7,341 nucleotides of DNA from an uncultured Dialister sp. (GTDB lineage: Bacteria > Bacillota > Negativicutes > Veillonellales > Dialisteraceae): NCBI GenBank assembly GCA_900759415.1, contig CAAEVC010000097.1:1-7341 (forward strand), given 5' to 3'. A program made the position numbers and the translations under genes. This document shows positions 5,238-7,341 of this stretch, in pieces. Each line of letters begins with the position of its first letter. Within the stretch, counting starts at the first letter, position 1. The notes beneath the pieces were generated by a model. That model made no database searches. It was not told the DNA's origin and worked only from the letters and a program-made list of their open reading frames with translations.

Positions 5238-6023
5238 ATGGAAAGACCGTATATTTTCTGTCATATGGAAACCAGCCTGGACGGCAAAATCATGGGGAAG
5301 TACCTCTGGCGTCCCACTGCGGAAGATGAAGGGGACTCCTTCGACCTTGTGCAGCATCAGGAATACCACTATGAAGCCCTCATGCTGGGAAGGACCACCA
5401 TCGACGACAATTACACCGGCTATGCTGTGCCGGAAGTAAATGAAAATGCCACCGTGCCGGAAGGAGATTATCTTGCTAACGGTGCTAAATCCGGCCAGTA
5501 CCTCATCGCTATCGACGGAAAAGGGAAACTGGCGTGGACAGGAAACACCAGTCCGGAAGGAGGAAAAGACGCCCATATCGTAGAAATCCTTACAGAAAAA
5601 GCATCTGCCGGATATAAGGATTTCCTGAGAAAGATGGGGATTTCCTACTTCATCTGCGGCAAAGACAGGGTGGACCTCGCTCTTGCGTGCCATAAAATCA
5701 AAACCCTTCTTCCTGTAAAAACCATGATGCTTGGTGGCGGCGGCGTCCTCAACTGGAGCATGATACAGGAAGGCCTGGTCGATGAAATCAGCCAGATCAT
5801 CGCTCCGGCCGCTGACGGAAGCACAAAGACCCAGACCCTCTTCATGGCAAAAGAGGGCATCACAAAAGACCAGCCTGTCCTCTTCAAGCCGCTTGCCGTA
5901 AAAATCATGGAAGACGGCGCCGTATGGATCCGCTGGAAAGTAGAAGAAAAAGTAGACTTCGACTTCGAAAGTGATCCAGTCTTCAAAGAAACCATGGATA
6001 TGATCAATGCCCATAGAGAATGA
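5238..6023 (+). CDS. RibD C-terminal-domain (dihydrofolate-reductase-fold) NAD(P)H reductase
   Basis: This 261-residue protein resembles the reductase domain of RibD and stand-alone members of the same superfamily. Visible features are the N-terminal strand with SLDGK (13-17), LMLGRTT (48-54), a C-terminal half with a glycine-rich nucleotide-binding loop MLGGGGVLN (164-172), and GLVDEISQIIAP (179-190), a classical RibD_C segment. The N-terminal deaminase domain of full RibD is absent, so it is not the bifunctional riboflavin enzyme. It is probably a cytosolic NAD(P)H-dependent reductase of unknown substrate. A strong AGGAGG (5225-5230) stands 7 bases before the ATG. The gene follows the membrane protein after 51 bases, which contain the 10-bp palindrome AAGTGCACTT (5191-5200) and a weak TTGACT box, so it may be read through or have its own promoter. 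Its link to biotin is by position only. Confidence 0.8.
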   Translation: MERPYIFCHMETSLDGKIMGKYLWRPTAEDEGDSFDLVQHQEYHYEALMLGRTTIDDNYTGYAVPEVNENATVPEGDYLANGAKSGQYLIAIDGKGKLAWTGNTSPEGGKDAHIVEILTEKASAGYKDFLRKMGISYFICGKDRVDLALACHKIKTLLPVKTMMLGGGGVLNWSMIQEGLVDEISQIIAPAADGSTKTQTLFMAKEGITKDQPVLFKPLAVKIMEDGAVWIRWKVEEKVDFDFESDPVFKETMDMINAHRE

Positions 6024-6070
6024 GAGCCATGAGCTCAGAGCTATGAGCAAAGGACGTCGGCTTTGCCGAC
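6023..6070 (+). repeat. Short tandem repeat and hairpin after the reductase gene
   Basis: AGAGCCATGAGC (6023-6034) is repeated as AGAGCTATGAGC (6037-6048) with a 14-base period, starting in the stop codon. A perfect 6-bp hairpin GTCGGC / GCCGAC with a TTT loop (6056-6070) follows and precedes the operon terminator. Confidence 0.65.
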
Positions 6071-6074
6071 AGGT

Positions 6075-6101
6075 AAAAAGCCCCGAAATGGGGCTTTTTT
6101 T
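6075..6101 (+). terminator. Intrinsic terminator of the biotin-gene operon
   Basis: A perfect 10-bp stem AAAAAGCCCC (6075-6084) / GGGGCTTTTT (6090-6099) with loop GAAAT is followed by further T. It lies about 50 bases after the reductase stop. The A-run on the other side allows weaker function on the minus strand. Confidence 0.9.
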
Positions 6102-6124
6102 GTATAAGATACTGCACAGGATAA

Positions 6125-6155
6125 CCGCTAGCCGCTAGCCGTAATCTGCTATCCG
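6125..6155. repeat. Short CCGCTAG / GCTATCCGCT tract
   Basis: CCGCTAG is repeated twice (6125-6138) and continues into TGCTATCCGCTCTCCGCG. Similar tracts occur at 1876-1965 and, inverted, near 2496-2516 (GCCGTTATGCACTAGCGGT), always beside copies or fragments of the dispersed repeat. This suggests that the tracts and the repeat travel or arise together. Confidence 0.55.
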
Positions 6156-6165
6156 CTCTCCGCGT

Positions 6166-6220
6166 GTATTAACATATACAATTTTGGCCATATGAACTCA
6201 ATAAGTCCTTAGCACGGAGG
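6166..6220 (+). repeat. Dispersed structured repeat, fragment E (5' module only)
   Basis: GTATTAACATAT (6166-6177) and GCCATATGAACTCA (6187-6200) match the start of copy D exactly at these blocks. AGTCCTT..GAGG (6204-6220) follows, where the small stem is kept with one G-T pair. The rest of the element is missing. The fragment lies between two convergent genes' terminators. Confidence 0.7.
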
Positions 6221-6236
6221 TTCCACTGTTGAAATG

Positions 6237-6268
6237 AAAATGGAGCTGTGTTACACAGCTCCATTTTT
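6237..6268. terminator. Bidirectional intrinsic terminator
   Basis: A perfect 14-bp stem AAAATGGAGCTGTG (6237-6250) / CACAGCTCCATTTT (6254-6267) with loop TTA gives a T-run in both directions. On the minus strand it lies about 10 bases after the stop of the 172-residue gene and is its terminator. On the plus strand it backs up the operon terminator at 6075-6101. Confidence 0.9.
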
Positions 6269-6278
6269 CATGCTCTTC

Positions 6279-6797
6279 TTATTTCTTTGGCGGAAGGGAA
6301 GGATTCCTTGTTTCTCCAATCCAGAGGGTGAAGTCCTCTGGTTTCACGTGAAACATTCTTTCAGCCAGCGGTTTCCACCGTTCTGATTTCTTCTTTTCTT
6401 TCAGTATATCTTCTACTTTTCCATGTCCATGGATTTCCAGGAGCCAGGCAAGGCGGATCCAGTGGTTCGGATAGCCGGCAGAGAGGAGAGCATAGGCTCT
6501 TTCTTCGTCAATACCGTAGAAACGGTGCAGACGGTTTGCTCTGTGATGGTAATATTTTTCGTCATAATTATCGCCCGTAAGTCCCAGTTCTTTCTGAATA
6601 AGACCCCAGGGCATTTCTTTTCTCATTTCAAGGATATCAGAAAGCTTCTTTCCGGAAAGGACAGCAAGAAGGCATGCTTTATCCACATCACCGGAGCGGA
6701 AATCTTCCCTTGCTTTTCTGATTTCCTCTTCTGGAATATTGTATTTAAAGTGATAACTTACCACTTCTTCATCTAAGGTCAGTTCTCTTTTCCTCAT
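6279..6797 (-). CDS. Hypothetical helical protein with an apparent internal duplication
   Basis: This 172-residue, charged, soluble-looking protein belongs to no family I can name. It has no signal peptide or membrane segment. Two stretches resemble each other: residues 40-76 (ACLLAVLSGKKLSDIL..MPWGLIQKELGL) and 116-156 (RLAWLLEIHGHGKVEDIL..RWKPLAERMFHV). Both follow the pattern helix, then Gly-Lys-x-x-(D/E)-Asp-Ile-Leu, then a basic stretch, Trp, and a short helix ending in a hydrophobic turn. Such 'SGK-x-EEIL-x-W-x-x-I' units are common in small bacterial helical proteins of unknown role. AGAGGTG stands 4 bases upstream of the ATG, a promoter lies at 6827-6855 and a terminator at 6237-6268, so it is a complete single-gene unit. 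It converges on the biotin operon, and nothing links the two functionally. Confidence 0.85.
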   Translation of the reverse strand: MRKRELTLDEEVVSYHFKYNIPEEEIRKAREDFRSGDVDKACLLAVLSGKKLSDILEMRKEMPWGLIQKELGLTGDNYDEKYYHHRANRLHRFYGIDEERAYALLSAGYPNHWIRLAWLLEIHGHGKVEDILKEKKKSERWKPLAERMFHVKPEDFTLWIGETRNPSLPPKK

Positions 6798-6826
6798 GAG
6801 GCACCTCTTTCTTTTGAATATTTTTT

Positions 6827-6855
6827 ATTATATCAAAATTAGAAGTGTCTGTATA
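6827..6855 (-). promoter_or_regulatory. Probable promoter of the 172-residue hypothetical gene
   Basis: On the minus strand, TATACA (6850-6855) and a perfect TATAAT (6827-6832) are separated by 17 bases. The -10 box lies about 30 bases upstream of the ATG. Confidence 0.65.
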
Positions 6856-6915
6856 TAATCAGGAGTTTTTCTCATGAATCATTCAGTTAAATCAAAACTA
6901 CTTCACCTTCGGTAT

Positions 6916-6950
6916 TTCAATTCAACTCAATTCAATTCAATTCAATTCAA
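6916..6950. repeat. TTCAA pentamer tandem repeat (seven units)
   Basis: Seven consecutive five-base units run from 6916 to 6950; six read TTCAA and one reads CTCAA. The tract lies about 60 bases upstream of the -35 box of the hypothetical gene, outside any coding region. Unit number could vary by slippage. Confidence 0.85.
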
Positions 6951-6960
6951 CTTCAGCTCC

Positions 6961-6985
6961 ATTTAATTCAATTGTTGAATTAAAT
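6961..6985. repeat. AT-rich perfect palindrome
   Basis: ATTTAATTCAA (6961-6971) and TTGAATTAAAT (6975-6985) are perfect 11-bp arms around TTG. The arms contain the TTCAA unit of the neighbouring tandem repeat, so the palindrome may have arisen from it by an inverted duplication. It also directly follows the T-run of the minus-strand terminator at 6986-7032. Confidence 0.7.
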
Positions 6986-7032
6986 AAAAAAAGGTGCGGT
7001 GAAAAAATGTAAAATCATTTTTTCACCGCACC
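6986..7032 (-). terminator. Strong minus-strand intrinsic terminator
   Basis: A perfect 16-bp stem GGTGCGGTGAAAAAAT (6993-7008) / ATTTTTTCACCGCACC (7017-7032) has an 8-base loop. It is followed on the minus strand by seven T and then ATTT. On the plus strand it is not followed by T-rich sequence. It would stop transcripts arriving from the right, from beyond the window or from the repeat, before the hypothetical gene's promoter. Confidence 0.85.
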
Positions 7033-7059
7033 CTTATATCAGAGGGCTTAGCCATCACA

Positions 7060-7341
7060 GTATTAACATATTCTATCTCGCTGCCATATGAACTCACCCA
7101 GTCCTTAAAACAAGGCTGCCCCTTGAAAAAAGAGTTGAATTACGAGATTTGACAGCCCCGAGTTGGTAAAAAAAATCAAGTTTTTTTATTTTTATATTTC
7201 GGCGAAGCCGTTTCCTTACTTTTGGCTCCCCCAGAAAAGCAAAGCTTTTCGCCCGGGGTGGCAGTGAACATGATTCGAAGGAGCACATAGTGCGACGCGC
7301 GAATCATAGTGAATCGTTTCTCCATAAATCTCTTAACAAGG
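7060..7341 (+). repeat. Dispersed structured repeat, copy D (with insertion, cut by window end)
   Basis: It has the complete 5' module GTATTAACATATTC..GCCATATGAACTCA (7060-7096) with CCTT/AAGG. Then come hairpin GAAAAGC (7234-7240) / GCTTTTC (7244-7250) between CCCC and GGGG, TGGCAGTGAAC, and the copy-specific 8-bp stem ATGATTCG (7270-7277) / CGAATCAT (7300-7307). That stem encloses an inner GCAC/GTGC hairpin (7283-7293). The start of the conserved stem, TCTCCA (7319-7324), is the last part visible. Compared with copy C, about 100 extra bases (about 7123-7225) lie between the 5' module and the first hairpin. They contain a degenerate AGCCCCGAG motif (7154-7162), an A/T-rich run and a CGGC-GAA-GCCG hairpin (7200-7210). 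No gene is seen in 6798-7341. Confidence 0.75.

Noticed and set aside
5238..6023. Assignment as bifunctional riboflavin enzyme RibD
   Set aside because: The zinc-binding deaminase domain is absent, and no other riboflavin gene is present.
4644..6050. A 468-codon open frame on the minus strand opposite the membrane protein and reductase genes
   Set aside because: It is antisense to two genes with good ribosome sites and family motifs. Its translation is rich in His, Ser, Gly and Phe with no recognisable domain, as expected of a shadow frame in GC-rich genes.
6916..6950. CRISPR-like array
   Set aside because: The units are 5 bases with no spacers; it is a simple tandem repeat.
7094..7288. A 64-codon minus-strand frame across repeat copy D
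   Set aside because: It lies within repeat and hairpin sequence with no protein similarity, and is not conserved in the other copies.

Overview
The window looks like chromosomal DNA from an anaerobic Firmicute of the Negativicutes type (Dialister, Megasphaera or Allisonella-like). I infer this from overall protein character, a BioW-type biotin pathway, strong AGGAGG ribosome sites, GC-rich genes set in AT-rich spacers, and spacers crowded with short 'GCTATCCGCT'-like tracts and dispersed hairpin repeats. The genus is a guess.

Layout. Positions 1-309 hold the 3' part of a dispersed repeat (copy A) and the terminator of a minus-strand gene. Positions 310-1749 (minus) encode an AMP-forming acyl-CoA ligase. 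The roughly 1 kb gap 1750-2754 separates this gene from the divergent biotin genes. It holds the ligase promoter, a degenerate repeat fragment, a 17-bp perfect inverted repeat, and tandem copies of the dispersed repeat (B', B, C). After those come the bioW promoter, a candidate BirA operator and a leader hairpin. From 2755 to 6023 four plus-strand genes run together: bioW (pimelate to pimeloyl-CoA), bioF (pimeloyl-CoA plus alanine to 8-amino-7-oxononanoate, KAPA), a six-helix membrane protein resembling an ECF-transporter S component, and a RibD_C/DHFR-fold reductase, ending in a strong terminator at 6075-6101. Positions 6279-6797 (minus) encode a small helical protein of unknown function with an apparent internal duplication. 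The rest (6798-7341) contains its promoter, a TTCAA tandem repeat, an AT palindrome, a strong minus-strand terminator and another copy (D) of the dispersed repeat, cut by the window edge.

How the genes fit together. BioW and BioF overlap and form the first two steps of the pimelate-dependent biotin route. bioA, bioD and bioB are not in the window. The membrane protein 10 bp after bioF is a good candidate for uptake of a biotin precursor (pimelate) or of biotin, but it shows no clear BioY signature. The link of the reductase to biotin is only by position.

The most unusual content is non-coding: a dispersed element of about 235 bp, present in one complete and several partial copies, all in + orientation. 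Its constant segments are nearly identical between copies, while its stem sequences differ but remain complementary. This pattern suggests a conserved RNA or DNA fold of a kind I cannot assign to a known family.
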